A stretch of 64,000 nucleotides of DNA from an uncultured Porphyromonadaceae bacterium (GCA_900540205.1 UQER01000011.1:1-64000); one strand, 5' to 3'. Positions 52,469 through 62,527 are shown, counted from the first letter of the stretch. The notes: generated from the sequence alone by a model not told the origin. A program made the numbers and translations.

Positions 52469-53587
52469 ATGACACCCAACCGTCTCATAACTCTGGCCAT
52501 ACACACCTTTGAACGTGCCCAGAAAGTGAAACTCATTCTGGAACGTGAAGGCATTCCTGTGGAACTCAACAACGTCAATCTGGCAAATCCTGAAGTATCG
52601 GCGGGGGTGAGAGTCCGCATCAAAGAGGCCGACCTCCCCAAAGCACTGCGAATTGTGGAGAACTTCGAGATTTTCAACGTTGCCGACACCGACAGGGCCA
52701 AACATCGGCAGGGCAAGATTCTCGTGCCAACCGACTTTTCTCCCCATACATCCCTGGCCGTTAAACTGGCCATGCAACTTGCATCCCGCATGAACTGCGA
52801 AGTGGAGTTTATGCATGCCTTCATAAGCCCTTCGGGAAGCGAGACAATACAGCTTTCCGACGCCTACGATTATGAGCTGGAGGATATGGAGCTCACCTCC
52901 CGAATGCAGCAGCAGGCGGAAACGCTGATGAAACGTTTCGCACACACAGTGCGTGACGATATCAAAAGCGGACGCCTCCCGGCAGTGAAATTTTCCACAA
53001 TAGTCAGCGAGGGTATTCCGGAGGAGGTCATTCTCTCGTATACACGCGAGGAAAAGCCGCTGATGGTTGTGATGAGCACACGCGAGGCAGGGAAAAAGGA
53101 AACGGAACTGATAGGCAGCGTCACAGCCGAGGTGCTCGACCGTTGCCGCGTTCCGGCATTTACCGTACCGGAGAACACGGATTTCGACCTGTTCGGCAAA
53201 CATGAACGGGTGGCGTTTTTCTGCAATCTGGATCAGGAGGACATGCTGGCCCTCGACTCACTCTACCGTCTGTTTCCCGACATCCATCTGGATGTGACGC
53301 TCATAAGCGTGCCGCCGCGCAGAATGCGTCAGACACCGCCCACGCAGGCGGCCGACAATCTGTTGAAATATTGCCGGGAGCACTATGCCGGATATACATT
53401 CTCGGTGGAATACATCAAGACTCATTCCGTATTCGACGATCTTGACAATATCGCCACACGCAAACCGTTCGACATGATATGCCTCCCCAACAAGCACAAG
53501 AACGTGTTCGCCCGTGTGTTCAACCCATCACTCGCGCACAAGATTCTGTTCCGCGCCGACATCCCAATGGTGGTAATCCCCGTCTGA
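52469..53587 (+). CDS. Universal stress protein with N-terminal DUF2007-like domain
   Basis: A 372-residue protein. The N-terminal 75 residues resemble a DUF2007/signal-transducing domain (HTFERAQKVKLILEREGIPVELNNV). A UspA domain follows (KILVPTDFSPHTSLAVKLAMQLASRM, ending near VPAFTVPE), and a second, degenerate Usp-like half (VAFFCNLDQEDMLALDSLYRL to IPMVVIPV). The ATG at 52469 is favoured over 52421 because the latter lies inside the terminator. Role in stress is inferred from the family. Confidence 0.78.
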   Translation: MTPNRLITLAIHTFERAQKVKLILEREGIPVELNNVNLANPEVSAGVRVRIKEADLPKALRIVENFEIFNVADTDRAKHRQGKILVPTDFSPHTSLAVKLAMQLASRMNCEVEFMHAFISPSGSETIQLSDAYDYELEDMELTSRMQQQAETLMKRFAHTVRDDIKSGRLPAVKFSTIVSEGIPEEVILSYTREEKPLMVVMSTREAGKKETELIGSVTAEVLDRCRVPAFTVPENTDFDLFGKHERVAFFCNLDQEDMLALDSLYRLFPDIHLDVTLISVPPRRMRQTPPTQAADNLLKYCREHYAGYTFSVEYIKTHSVFDDLDNIATRKPFDMICLPNKHKNVFARVFNPSLAHKILFRADIPMVVIPV

Positions 53588-53645
53588 TAAATATGCCGGC
53601 TGCGCTGCGACTACTGACTTTGAGCAGCTTCACCGGATGTGACTT

Positions 53646-55607
53646 TCAGCGGCGTTTTTTCGACTGGAACCCACGCCGTGTCTGAGGCTCATAACCGAGA
53701 TGGCCGGGAAACAGACGCTTGATAAGGTCGGGGCGATGCAGACGCCGCAACGAATCCATGATGCCGGAACGGTAAGCCCTGTCGTACCAGAAGAAATACT
53801 GCCGCTGGGCCAGTTTCTGCTCAGGCGTTATGGCCGTGAAAATCTTTTCACCCGTGTAAGGGTGTACCCCGCTGTAGTAAATCTCTGTGGCCACCGTCAT
53901 TGGTGTGGGGGTGAAATCCTGCACCTGCTCCAGATGAAAATCAAGGTCGCGGGTCTTGATGGCAAGTTCAGCCATGTGCGTCTCCGTGCAGCCCGGATGC
54001 GACGAAATGAAGTATGGTATAAGCTGCTGCTTCAGATTTTCCCGACTGTTGATGCGGTCAAAAATCTCCTTGAATTCATAAAACAGACTGAACGAAGGCT
54101 TACGCATCACCTCAAGCACATCATCTTCGGTGTGCTCAGGCGCCACTTTCAGACGTCCGCTCACATGGTTGCGTATAAGTTCGGCTATATACCGCCGGTT
54201 GGCGGCCTCAGCCTTTTCATTGCCGGAGCGATGCATGGCAAGGTCATAACGCACACCGCTGCCGATAAACGACTTTTTCACGCCCGGAAGGCTGTCCACC
54301 GCCTTGTAAATCTCAAGCAGCGGCGTATGGTCATTGTCAAGATTGGGGCATGGCTTGGGATGCAGGCAACTGGGCCGCATGCATTTTGCACATATCCCTG
54401 TGTCGCGGCCACCCATTCGGTACATGTTGGCCGACGGCCCTCCGAGGTCGGATATATATCCCTTGAAATCGTCCATGGCCACCACCTGACGCACTTCGGC
54501 AAGGATGGACTCCTTGCTGCGCGACGCGATGAATTTGCCCTGATGCGCAGAGATGGTGCAGAAAGCGCACCCGCCGAAACATCCGCGGTGCATGTTGACC
54601 GAGAACTTGATCATGTCGAACGCCGGAATCCGTTTCCCCTTGTAACGCGGGTGAGGCAGACGCGTGTAATGCAGCCCGAACGTACGGTCAATCTCCGCAG
54701 TGGTCATAGGCGGATACATAGGATTGACTTTCACCACCTTATTGCCGTGTGGCTGCCACAGCACCGCACCGTGCATACGGTTGGACTGCTGCTCGATGTG
54801 CTTGAAATTGGCAGATTGCACGGCCTTGTCGCGCTTGCACTCCTCAAACGAGGCGAGCACGATGTTGTCGGCACCGGCCTGCGGCATCTCGGCGAGCGGA
54901 CGCACCACTACGGTCTGAGGAACGTCTGTGATATTCTCAACCCGTTCACCGGCGGAAAGACGTGCAGCCACCTCGAGCATGGGCTTCTCCCCCATTCCAT
55001 ACACCACCATGTCGACCTGCGCATCTATCATGATCGACGGCCGCAGACGGTCCTGCCAGTAATCGTAATGCGAATTTCTGCGCAAGGAGGCCTCGATGCC
55101 TCCGGCTATGACAGGCACATCGGGATAAAGGCGCTTCAGGATGTCGGCATAGACCACCGTAGGGTAGTCCGGGCGCGCCCCGTGTCGACCTCCGGGCGTA
55201 TAGGCGTCATCGCTGCGGCGACGCCGGCCAGCTGTGTAGTGGTTCACCATTGAGTCCATCGCTCCGGCAGAAATGCCGAAGAACAGACGCGGTCGGCCGA
55301 ATTTCTTAAAGTCGCGCAAATCGTCCTGCCAGTTTGGCTGCGGCACTATAGCCACCTTGTAGCCGCCAATTTCCATGAGGGCACGGCCTATCACAGCCGC
55401 TCCGAACGAGGGGTGATCAACATAGGCGTCGCCGGAGAATATCACGATGTCCGGTTCCTCCCATCCATGCAGGCGTGCCTCTTTCACTGATGTGGGGAGC
55501 CAGCGTTTCAGATCAAAACGCGGATCCACTCCAGTACGGGCCTGTGCGTGAATTTCAGTCGGTATATTATGCGGATTGTTACGGTTTTCTTTTGTCATAT
55601 GCGTCAC
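53646..55607 (-). CDS. ygiQ: YgiQ-family radical SAM protein
   Basis: A 653-residue radical SAM enzyme. The N-terminal YgiQ domain opens with RFDLKRWLPTSVKEARLHGW; the [4Fe-4S] cluster is bound by the Cys in HRGCFGGCAFCTISA (C-x3-C-x2-C), and the barrel is followed by a C-terminal extension. The reaction is unknown. The gene overlaps the end of uvrB by 4 nt (ATGA), so the two are translationally coupled. A possible start 9 nt downstream (MTKENRN) cannot be ruled out. Confidence 0.9.
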   Translation of the reverse strand: MTHMTKENRNNPHNIPTEIHAQARTGVDPRFDLKRWLPTSVKEARLHGWEEPDIVIFSGDAYVDHPSFGAAVIGRALMEIGGYKVAIVPQPNWQDDLRDFKKFGRPRLFFGISAGAMDSMVNHYTAGRRRRSDDAYTPGGRHGARPDYPTVVYADILKRLYPDVPVIAGGIEASLRRNSHYDYWQDRLRPSIMIDAQVDMVVYGMGEKPMLEVAARLSAGERVENITDVPQTVVVRPLAEMPQAGADNIVLASFEECKRDKAVQSANFKHIEQQSNRMHGAVLWQPHGNKVVKVNPMYPPMTTAEIDRTFGLHYTRLPHPRYKGKRIPAFDMIKFSVNMHRGCFGGCAFCTISAHQGKFIASRSKESILAEVRQVVAMDDFKGYISDLGGPSANMYRMGGRDTGICAKCMRPSCLHPKPCPNLDNDHTPLLEIYKAVDSLPGVKKSFIGSGVRYDLAMHRSGNEKAEAANRRYIAELIRNHVSGRLKVAPEHTEDDVLEVMRKPSFSLFYEFKEIFDRINSRENLKQQLIPYFISSHPGCTETHMAELAIKTRDLDFHLEQVQDFTPTPMTVATEIYYSGVHPYTGEKIFTAITPEQKLAQRQYFFWYDRAYRSGIMDSLRRLHRPDLIKRLFPGHLGYEPQTRRGFQSKKRR

Positions 55608-57676
55608 TGCATTGTCTTTAAGAGTTCCTCCATTTTCAGCACTTCATCGCGCAAGCGCGCAGCCTCCATGAATTCCATGTTTTTGGCGGCGTGAACCATG
55701 TCGGAACGCAAACGGGTGATGGAGCGCTGCAGTTCGGCCGCGCTCATATAGGGAACCACCGGATCGGCTGCAAGGTTGACCGTCGACACGTATTCGCTTT
55801 CATAAGGAATCGGCGTTGCGGCCTTAGGCGCTTTGGCCGCACGGCGTCCGCCTGCTGCCGGTGCTCCGGGCAGATCCTCAGTATCAAGTCCGATAATCCT
55901 GTTACGTGCCTTGACAATAGCCTTAGGCTCAATGCCGTATGCCTCGTTATATGCCAGCTGTTTGGCACGGCGCCGCTCGGTCTCCTCGATTGTAAGGCGC
56001 ATGGAGTCGGTGATTTTGTCGGCATACATTATGACCATGCCGTTGAGGTTACGCGCGGCACGTCCCACGGTCTGTGTCAGCGAGCGGTGCGACCGCAGGA
56101 AGCCCTCCTTGTCGGCATCTATGATGGCCACGAGCGACACCTCCGGCAGGTCAAGCCCCTCTCGGAGGAGGTTTACGCCTATCACTACATCGAATACTCC
56201 GGCGCGGAGATTATCCAGAATCTTGATGCGGTCGAGAGTGTCGACATCCGAATGTATATAGGCCGATTTTATCTGCAGTTTCTGCAGGTAGTCGTTCAGT
56301 TCTTCGGCCATGCGCTTTGTAAGGGTGGTGACAAGCACACGCTCATCCTTCTCACGGCGCATCTCTATCTGCTCGAGCAGATGGTCAATCTGATGTTCCG
56401 ACGGCTGCACCACAATGAGCGGGTCGAGCAGCCCGGTGGGACGTATCACCTGCTCAACCACCACGCCTTCGCTCTGTTCAAGCTCGTAATCGGCGGGAGT
56501 GGCACTGACATAGACAACCTGATTGGTGAGCGATTCGAACTCCTCGAACCGGAGCGGGCGGTTGTCAAGGGCACTCTCCATGCGGAATCCGTAGTTCACA
56601 AGATTTTCCTTTCGTGAAAGGTCGCCACCATACATGGCGCGTATCTGTGGAATGGTCACATGGCTCTCGTCAATGATTGTGAGATAGTCCTTGGGGAAAT
56701 AATCAAGCAGACAGAACGGCCGCATGCCGCGCTCGCGTCCGTCGAAATAACGGCTGTAGTTCTCGATGCCCGGACAGTGGCCTACCTCGCGGATCATCTC
56801 AATGTCGTAAGTGGTACGTTCATAAAGGCGTTTGGCTTCAAGCAGGCGAGCCTCTTTGTTGAAAAAGTCCACCTGCTGCCCGAGGTCCACTTCCATCTGA
56901 GCCAGAGCCGAAGCCTGGCGTTCACGCGATGTGACAAACAGATTGGCCGGATATATCTTGAACTGGTCGTGGCTGCCCAGGGGCACATTGTCGAGCGGAT
57001 GGAGGGTGGAAATGGATTCTATCTCATCGCCCCAGAAAATCACACGAAGAATGATTTCCTCATAGGCCAGACGGATGTCGATGGTATCCCCCTTCACGCG
57101 GAAATTACCACGGTTCAGTTCTACCTCGTTACGTGAATAAAGAGCCTCGGCAAGACGGCGCAGAAAGGCATTGCGGGCAATTTTCTGACCCACACGGATG
57201 TCAATCACGTTGGCATTGAAATCCTCCGGATTGCCCATACCGAACAGACACGACACCGAGCTTACAACAATTACATCCCTGCGTCCCGACAGAAGCGCCG
57301 AAGTGGTGGCAAGACGCAGTTTCTCAATCTCGTCATTGATCATGAGGTCCTTTTCAATATACTTGTCGACCGACGGGATGTAGGCTTCCGGCTGGTAATA
57401 GTCGTAGTACGACACGAAATACTGGACGGAATTTTCCGGGAAAAACTGCTTGAACTCGCTGTAAAGCTGAGCCGCAAGGGTCTTGTTATGGCTTAATATC
57501 AACGTGGGGCGGCGCACCTGCTGAATCACGTTGGCCATTGTGAACGTCTTGCCCGAACCGGTCACGCCAAGCAGTGTCTGAGCCGGTGTACCGTCGTTGA
57601 CACCCTTCACCAGCTGGGCGATGGCTTCCGGCTGATCTCCGGTGGGTTTATATTGTGAATTCAGTTTAAAATCCAT
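55604..57676 (-). CDS. uvrB: UvrABC system protein B
   Basis: A protein of about 690 residues, the damage-recognition helicase of nucleotide excision repair. Walker A is GVTGSGKTFTMANVI, the beta-hairpin region is YYDYYQPEAYIP, Walker B is IIDESHVTI, helicase motif V-VI is around GVNLLREGLDLPEVSLV and QTVGRAARN, and the C-terminal UVR motif is ITRLRSDMVHAAKNMEFMEA. The ATG at 57676 is chosen because the promoter at 57696-57726 leaves only a short leader; the upstream in-frame ATG at 57718 lies within that promoter. Confidence 0.95.
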   Translation of the reverse strand: MDFKLNSQYKPTGDQPEAIAQLVKGVNDGTPAQTLLGVTGSGKTFTMANVIQQVRRPTLILSHNKTLAAQLYSEFKQFFPENSVQYFVSYYDYYQPEAYIPSVDKYIEKDLMINDEIEKLRLATTSALLSGRRDVIVVSSVSCLFGMGNPEDFNANVIDIRVGQKIARNAFLRRLAEALYSRNEVELNRGNFRVKGDTIDIRLAYEEIILRVIFWGDEIESISTLHPLDNVPLGSHDQFKIYPANLFVTSRERQASALAQMEVDLGQQVDFFNKEARLLEAKRLYERTTYDIEMIREVGHCPGIENYSRYFDGRERGMRPFCLLDYFPKDYLTIIDESHVTIPQIRAMYGGDLSRKENLVNYGFRMESALDNRPLRFEEFESLTNQVVYVSATPADYELEQSEGVVVEQVIRPTGLLDPLIVVQPSEHQIDHLLEQIEMRREKDERVLVTTLTKRMAEELNDYLQKLQIKSAYIHSDVDTLDRIKILDNLRAGVFDVVIGVNLLREGLDLPEVSLVAIIDADKEGFLRSHRSLTQTVGRAARNLNGMVIMYADKITDSMRLTIEETERRRAKQLAYNEAYGIEPKAIVKARNRIIGLDTEDLPGAPAAGGRRAAKAPKAATPIPYESEYVSTVNLAADPVVPYMSAAELQRSITRLRSDMVHAAKNMEFMEAARLRDEVLKMEELLKTMQ

Positions 57677-57695
57677 TCCAAATCTATTTAACTTA

Positions 57696-57726
57696 CAAAG
57701 GTACAGAAAAACAGCCACATATCAAA
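57696..57726 (-). promoter_or_regulatory. Promoter of uvrB-ygiQ
   Basis: On the minus strand TTTG (57723-57726), 19 nt, then TACCTTTG (57696-57703). Transcription starts near 57690, about 14 nt before the uvrB ATG. Confidence 0.8.
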
Positions 57727-57821
57727 GCTTTAAACAGGACGCCTCAAAAAACCGCCATCGCAGTCCGCAACCCTACTCTCTGTGCACCATAGTGAACTTT
57801 AGTGAACTTTTTGCCTTTGGA

Positions 57822-57853
57822 TTTGGTTAATTATCCGTAAAGTGTTACCTTTG
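57822..57853 (+). promoter_or_regulatory. Promoter of rho
   Basis: TTTG (57822-57825), 20 nt, then TACCTTTG (57846-57853). It is a perfect fit to the consensus. It implies a leader of about 430 nt before rho. Just upstream are two copies of AGTGAACTTT in tandem. Confidence 0.75.
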
Positions 57854-57860
57854 CAAAGGT

Positions 57861-58296
57861 TTCAACGAAGTAGAGCATCGATTACACAGCACAAACAATG
57901 ATGAATGTGCCGTGATTCGCAAAAGCTTCCCCACTTCGTCAGACGTGTCCAAGCCGAACACTTCCTAAGGTTTTCACTATCGGCTGCATTCCTCAACCAT
58001 CACAGTCCATCTCTCTTGACCGCTTCAAACAATGCCTAACTGTAACGGTCTGGCATAATCGATTTGATTCAGATGTTTAGGGAGCGACTGAAGAATGTAT
58101 GGCTACAGACGCGTAACTCACAAACAACAAATTCATCCTCACAGCATTTTAGAACTTTGTCATCGATAAGGACAAAGACGGTGGGTTAAAGCAACATTAC
58201 CCCGTAAAAACGCCGGAGAACCGTGCGCTCAAACTCCCGTGATTTTCCAAAAGACAAGCCTTTTCCAAAAATTCCGTTTCGCAGTTTAAAATCCAT
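57861..58296 (+). promoter_or_regulatory. Long 5' leader of rho
   Basis: This stretch of about 435 nt lies between the predicted start of transcription and the rho ATG. I see no ORF with a plausible start and no strong terminator hairpin. It is C-rich and low in G on the transcribed strand for long parts, which is the kind of sequence Rho binds. Autoregulation of rho by premature termination is therefore possible (inference). Confidence 0.45.
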
Positions 58297-60429
58297 ATGT
58301 ACAATATTTCGGAACTTCAAGATATGCCCGACGACCGCCTCAAAGAGGTGGGTGAATCCATGGGCCTGAAAAAAATCAATATCGCCAACCGCGAGGAGCT
58401 GATTTACCGCATCCTTGACCAACAGGCGATCGACCTCTCGGCCAATGCGCCTGAAGAGCAGCCGCGACGTCGCGGACGCAAGCCCCGCAACCAGAACTCC
58501 GCCGACCAACAGGTTGCCTCAGCACCTGCGCCTGAACAGGCTGGTGACGCCACGCCCGACGAGCCAAAACGCCGCGGACGCAAACCGGGCAACAGACAGA
58601 CGACCGCTGCAACCGAAACCGCTGCGGCTCCTACAGAGCAGCCGGAATCACCCCTGCAGCCTCAGGCTGAAACCGGCAACGAAACAGACGGCAATCAGGA
58701 AAAGCCCAATCAAAAACGTCGCGGACGCAAGCCCAGAAATAATAAACCGGACAACAACGAGAACAACGACAATGCTGCGAGCACGCCACAATTCGCAGCT
58801 AATCCGGATGAGATAGAGCCTTCCTTTATGGCTGAAATAATAGACAGCGACAGCAACCAACCGCTACAACTGCCAGCAGCAAGCACAGAAGCTGTACCTG
58901 CTCTACTTGCCGAAACAAACAACAGCACCCCACAAGGGCCAAAAATCCAGACCGACGACAAAACCACGGACACAACTTCTGCCAACAACACCGATACGCC
59001 TCTCCCCTCACAGAATCCTTCAGCCTCACAGCCTCAGAATCAACCCCGACAGGCTAACGGCCCCCGCGTTTTCGGACGCAAGGTGGATGAATCGTTCGGA
59101 GCATTCTTCCCCCACGCTGCAGGCAAAAGCTTCACTCCCCGTTCGCAGAAAGAACGCGAGGCAGCCGCTGCCGTTGCTGCCGCAGCTCCCATAATAATCC
59201 GCGAACCACAGGCTCAGAAGCAGGTTATGGAGCCGAAAAGCAAAAAGGCCAAAAAGAAAGAACGCATGGCTGCAAAAATGCAGCAGCCGAACGCACCGGC
59301 CTATAATTTCGACGGCTTCCTTGAAGCAGAAGGCGTACTTGAGATAATGCCAGAAGGCTACGGTTTCCTGCGCTCAAGCGACTTCAACTACCTCGCATCG
59401 CCCGACGACATATATGTAACCCAGCCTCAGATAAAAAAATACGGCCTCAAGGCCGGCGATGTGGTGCAGTGCACCATCAACCCTCCTTTGGAAGGCGAAA
59501 AATATTTCCCGATGAACGAGGCAATATCCATCAACGGACGCCAGCCTGAATTCATCCGCGACCGTGTGCCTTTCGAACATCTCACGCCGCTGTTCCCCGA
59601 CGAAAAATTCAATCTCACGGGCGGACGCAGCAGCAACAACATATCCACCCGCGTGGTAGATATGTTCTCCCCCATCGGCAAGGGACAGCGCGCCCTGATT
59701 GTGGCGCCCCCCAAAACCGGTAAGACCATCCTGCTCAAGGACATTGCCAACGCCATCGCCGAAAATCATCCGGAAGTCTACATCATGATCCTGCTCATCG
59801 ACGAGCGACCCGAGGAGGTTACCGACATGAGCCGCAGCGTCAACGCGGAAGTGATAGCATCCACGTTCGACGAACCGGCCGACCGCCATGTCAAAATTGC
59901 AGGCATCGTGCTTGAAAAAGCAAAACGCATGGTGGAGTGCGGCCATGACGTGGTGATTCTCCTTGACTCCATCACACGTCTGGCCCGTGCATACAACACC
60001 GCACAACCCGCTTCCGGAAAAATCCTTTCAGGCGGTGTGGACGCCAACGCCCTCCAGAAACCGAAACGATTCTTCGGCGCAGCCCGAAACATCGAAGGCG
60101 GCGGCTCACTCACCATTATCGCCACCGCCCTCACCGAGACATCTTCGAAGATGGACGAGGTGATTTTCGAGGAATTCAAAGGCACCGGCAATATGGAACT
60201 TCAGCTCGACCGCAAACTCTCGAACAAACGAATCTTCCCCGCTGTGGACATCATGGCATCGTCCACACGCCGCGACGACCTGCTGCTGCGCGAAGAGACC
60301 CTCAACCGCATGTGGATTCTGCGCCGGTTCCTGTCCGACCGCAATTCAATCGAAGCGATGGAATTCATCAAGGACCGCATGGAACGCACCGCCGACAACG
60401 ACGAACTGCTCCGCACCATGGGCGACTAA
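58297..60429 (+). CDS. rho: Transcription termination factor Rho with disordered insert
   Basis: A 710-residue Rho, about 290 longer than E. coli Rho. Residues 1-45 form the Rho N-terminal helical domain (YNISELQDMPDDRLKEVGESM). Residues 46-335 are disordered, rich in Gln, Asn, Pro and Glu, with three basic RRGRKP repeats (near 58, 92 and 141). The RNA-binding cold-shock domain follows (FLEAEGVLEIMPEGYGFLRS), then the ATPase with Walker A APPKTGKT (470-477), Walker B LLDSITRLARAYN and the secondary RNA site GGVDANALQKPKRFF. Long disordered inserts in Bacteroides Rho have been tied to phase separation and gut fitness. Confidence 0.95.
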   Translation: MYNISELQDMPDDRLKEVGESMGLKKINIANREELIYRILDQQAIDLSANAPEEQPRRRGRKPRNQNSADQQVASAPAPEQAGDATPDEPKRRGRKPGNRQTTAATETAAAPTEQPESPLQPQAETGNETDGNQEKPNQKRRGRKPRNNKPDNNENNDNAASTPQFAANPDEIEPSFMAEIIDSDSNQPLQLPAASTEAVPALLAETNNSTPQGPKIQTDDKTTDTTSANNTDTPLPSQNPSASQPQNQPRQANGPRVFGRKVDESFGAFFPHAAGKSFTPRSQKEREAAAAVAAAAPIIIREPQAQKQVMEPKSKKAKKKERMAAKMQQPNAPAYNFDGFLEAEGVLEIMPEGYGFLRSSDFNYLASPDDIYVTQPQIKKYGLKAGDVVQCTINPPLEGEKYFPMNEAISINGRQPEFIRDRVPFEHLTPLFPDEKFNLTGGRSSNNISTRVVDMFSPIGKGQRALIVAPPKTGKTILLKDIANAIAENHPEVYIMILLIDERPEEVTDMSRSVNAEVIASTFDEPADRHVKIAGIVLEKAKRMVECGHDVVILLDSITRLARAYNTAQPASGKILSGGVDANALQKPKRFFGAARNIEGGGSLTIIATALTETSSKMDEVIFEEFKGTGNMELQLDRKLSNKRIFPAVDIMASSTRRDDLLLREETLNRMWILRRFLSDRNSIEAMEFIKDRMERTADNDELLRTMGD

Positions 60430-60439
60430 CACCGCACAT

Positions 60440-61213
60440 ATGATTATTCTCATAGCCGAATCAAAATCAATGGGCAACGGCCAGACAGCCGTTGCCCATG
60501 AAGTTTATGAATCACACAAACCGCCGTTTGAGGCTGATGCCGACCGGTTTATGGACGGATTGCGCCATCTCAGTGTGCCTGAGCTTGCAGCCACCCTGGG
60601 CATCGGCCCGAAATCTGCAGCCGCCCTTCACGGCCAGATTTACGAATTTCCCGACAAAAGCCACGGATACAAAGTCATATTGGCCTACACCGGGGTTGTG
60701 TTCAAGGCGCTTGACATAGCATCGCTCACGCCCGATGCCATTGCCTACGCAGGCGGACGCCTGCGGATAGTGTCATCGCTCTATGGATGGCTTGCTCCCG
60801 ACAGCATCATAAAGCCGTACCGGATGGGATTCACAGCCAAAATCGCAGCCGACGGAGCATCCTTACAGCGCTTTTGGAAAAAACCGCTCACCCTGGCTCT
60901 TATCAACATGATAAAGACAACGGGCGACAGCGAGGTGCTCAACCTCCTGCCGCTCGACGCATCCAAATGCATTGACTGGAAACTGGTAAAATCGTTTGCC
61001 CGGGTATACGTGGCGAATTTCAGACAGCAGGTTGGAGCGGAGACCAAGACCCCGAATGCCACACGACTAAAAGAACTACGCGGACTGTTGCTCCGGCAGA
61101 TTCTGCAGGAACAGATCATGACGGGCGATGCACTGCGTGCCATATCGTCCGAAGAGTTCTATTACGATTGTGATTCCCCCTATCCGGACCATCTGCTGTT
61201 CATCACAGCCTGA
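60440..61213 (+). CDS. yaaA: Peroxide stress protein YaaA (DUF328)
   Basis: A 257-residue YaaA/DUF328 protein, involved in limiting free iron and oxidative DNA damage in E. coli. Family segments are visible: the N-terminus MIILIAESKSM, then ALDIASLTPDAIAYAGGRLRIVSSLYGWLAPDSIIKPYRM, and later VYVANFRQQV. It begins 10 nt after the rho stop codon and is probably co-transcribed with rho. Confidence 0.9.
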   Translation: MIILIAESKSMGNGQTAVAHEVYESHKPPFEADADRFMDGLRHLSVPELAATLGIGPKSAAALHGQIYEFPDKSHGYKVILAYTGVVFKALDIASLTPDAIAYAGGRLRIVSSLYGWLAPDSIIKPYRMGFTAKIAADGASLQRFWKKPLTLALINMIKTTGDSEVLNLLPLDASKCIDWKLVKSFARVYVANFRQQVGAETKTPNATRLKELRGLLLRQILQEQIMTGDALRAISSEEFYYDCDSPYPDHLLFITA

Positions 61214-61228
61214 CGGCATGCACGGCGG

Positions 61229-61882
61229 TCACTCGTCATGCCCGGCATCCTCCATCAGCTCCGGAAACGGAAGGGAATAACGGGCTGACTGGGCGATGCG
61301 CTTGTTGCGCCAGCACTTGCGGCATACGGCTATGTATCGCTCGTCGCCACCAATCTCCACCTGAGCTCCCTCGCTGACAAAATCGCCGTTGGCATCGATG
61401 CGGGCATTCACAATGGTCTTGTGTCCGCAGGTACAGGTTGATTTAATCTCGTCGATAGTATCGGCAATCTCGAACAACCGGCGGGAGCCCTCGAACAGAT
61501 GCGTCTGAAAATCGGTACGGAGGCCATAGCATATCACATTGCAGCCGAAATCGTCGACGACCCTCGACAACTGATCCACCTGCGCCTCGGTCAGGAATTG
61601 CGCCTCGTCAACAAGAAACCATTCCACCAAAGCACCGATTTTCTCAAAATATTCCTTGGCAAACTCATACAAGTCCGTATCCGGATATATCCAGCTGCAT
61701 TCACGCTCGATGCCGATACGCGACTTTATCACGTTTTTCTTGTCGCGGTTGTCAACCACCGGCTTCATGCAGAGATAACGCATTTTCCGTTCCTCAAAAT
61801 TATATGCCGTGGTGAGCAACAATGCTGTTTTGGCGGAACCCATGGTTCCATAACGGAAATACAGCTTGCCGATGCGGTTCAT
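61229..61882 (-). CDS. tdk: Thymidine kinase, type II
   Basis: A 217-residue thymidine kinase (ATP + thymidine to dTMP) of the small tetrameric type. The P-loop is RYGTMGSAKTALLL, the Walker B-like segment VDEAQFLTEAQVDQL, and a zinc site is formed by CTCGH and the late CRKC. It is convergent with yaaA, with 15 nt between stop codons. Confidence 0.93.
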   Translation of the reverse strand: MNRIGKLYFRYGTMGSAKTALLLTTAYNFEERKMRYLCMKPVVDNRDKKNVIKSRIGIERECSWIYPDTDLYEFAKEYFEKIGALVEWFLVDEAQFLTEAQVDQLSRVVDDFGCNVICYGLRTDFQTHLFEGSRRLFEIADTIDEIKSTCTCGHKTIVNARIDANGDFVSEGAQVEIGGDERYIAVCRKCWRNKRIAQSARYSLPFPELMEDAGHDE

Positions 61883-62104
61883 ATTGAATTGTTTTATAGA
61901 TGTAGACGAAAGTTTGACAGTATTTGAACGCGTGCAATATTAAAAATGCGCATATTGCCTTGCACTATTCAAATTTACTGCATTTTTCATATATCCCGAC
62001 ATTTAAACACAAAAACTTATCAACACTCCCGCCTCAACTGCACCCTCCATGTGTGGCAGGCACGGAAAGGGATAGGATTTATTAATATGAGCCAGATAAT
62101 CGGG

Positions 62105-62148
62105 CATAAAAAACGATGTGACGGGAATCCGACACATCGCTTTTTTTA
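62105..62148. terminator. Bidirectional terminator downstream of L31
   Basis: A stem (CGATGTG / CACATCG) flanked by A-run on one side and T-run on the other, so it can act on both strands. It lies 28 nt after the L31 stop. Confidence 0.8.
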
Positions 62149-62175
62149 TGAATTGAACGGGATATGGTCCCGGAA

Positions 62176-62430
62176 TCAGTTCTTTTTGCGGTTGCCATAG
62201 CGGCTGAGGAACTTATCGACACGACCTGCGGTGTCAACGAGCTTCTGCTTGCCGGTGAAGAAGGGGTGCGATGAGGAGGTGATTTCAAGCTTTACCAAGG
62301 GATAGGTTACGCCGTCGATTTCGATGGTCTCTTTGGCAGCTACAGTCGAGCGTGTGATGAAGATTTCGTCGTTCGACATGTCCTTGAACACAACTTCACG
62401 ATAATTTGAAGGATGAAGATCTTTTTTCAT
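62176..62430 (-). CDS. rpmE2: 50S ribosomal protein L31, type B
   Basis: An 84-residue L31 of the zinc-independent type B: it starts MKKDLHPSNYREVVFKDMSN and lacks the Cys residues of the type A protein. The closing part STSSHPFFTGKQ-like segment (SSSHPFFTGKQKLVDTAGRVDKF) is typical. In bacteria with both forms, type B replaces type A under zinc limitation. It has its own promoter and a terminator. Confidence 0.95.
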   Translation of the reverse strand: MKKDLHPSNYREVVFKDMSNDEIFITRSTVAAKETIEIDGVTYPLVKLEITSSSHPFFTGKQKLVDTAGRVDKFLSRYGNRKKN

Positions 62431-62527
62431 TTCTATTTATTCTTTTTATATTCAAAATTTTGTGAAGTGGCATCGACCACTCCTTATGATTTTGCCGCTG
62501 GTAGGACGGCTTCTGGGTAATGGCTTG

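Noticed and set aside
53700..55253. 517-codon open frame opposite ygiQ
   Set aside because: It is antisense to a clear radical SAM gene, lacks recognisable motifs and is His/Arg-rich, typical of a shadow frame in GC-rich DNA.
55691..56617. 308-codon frame opposite uvrB
   Set aside because: Lies wholly within the uvrB coding region, no motif and no promoter.
59374..60006. 210-codon frame opposite rho
   Set aside because: Antisense to the conserved Rho ATPase; no motif.
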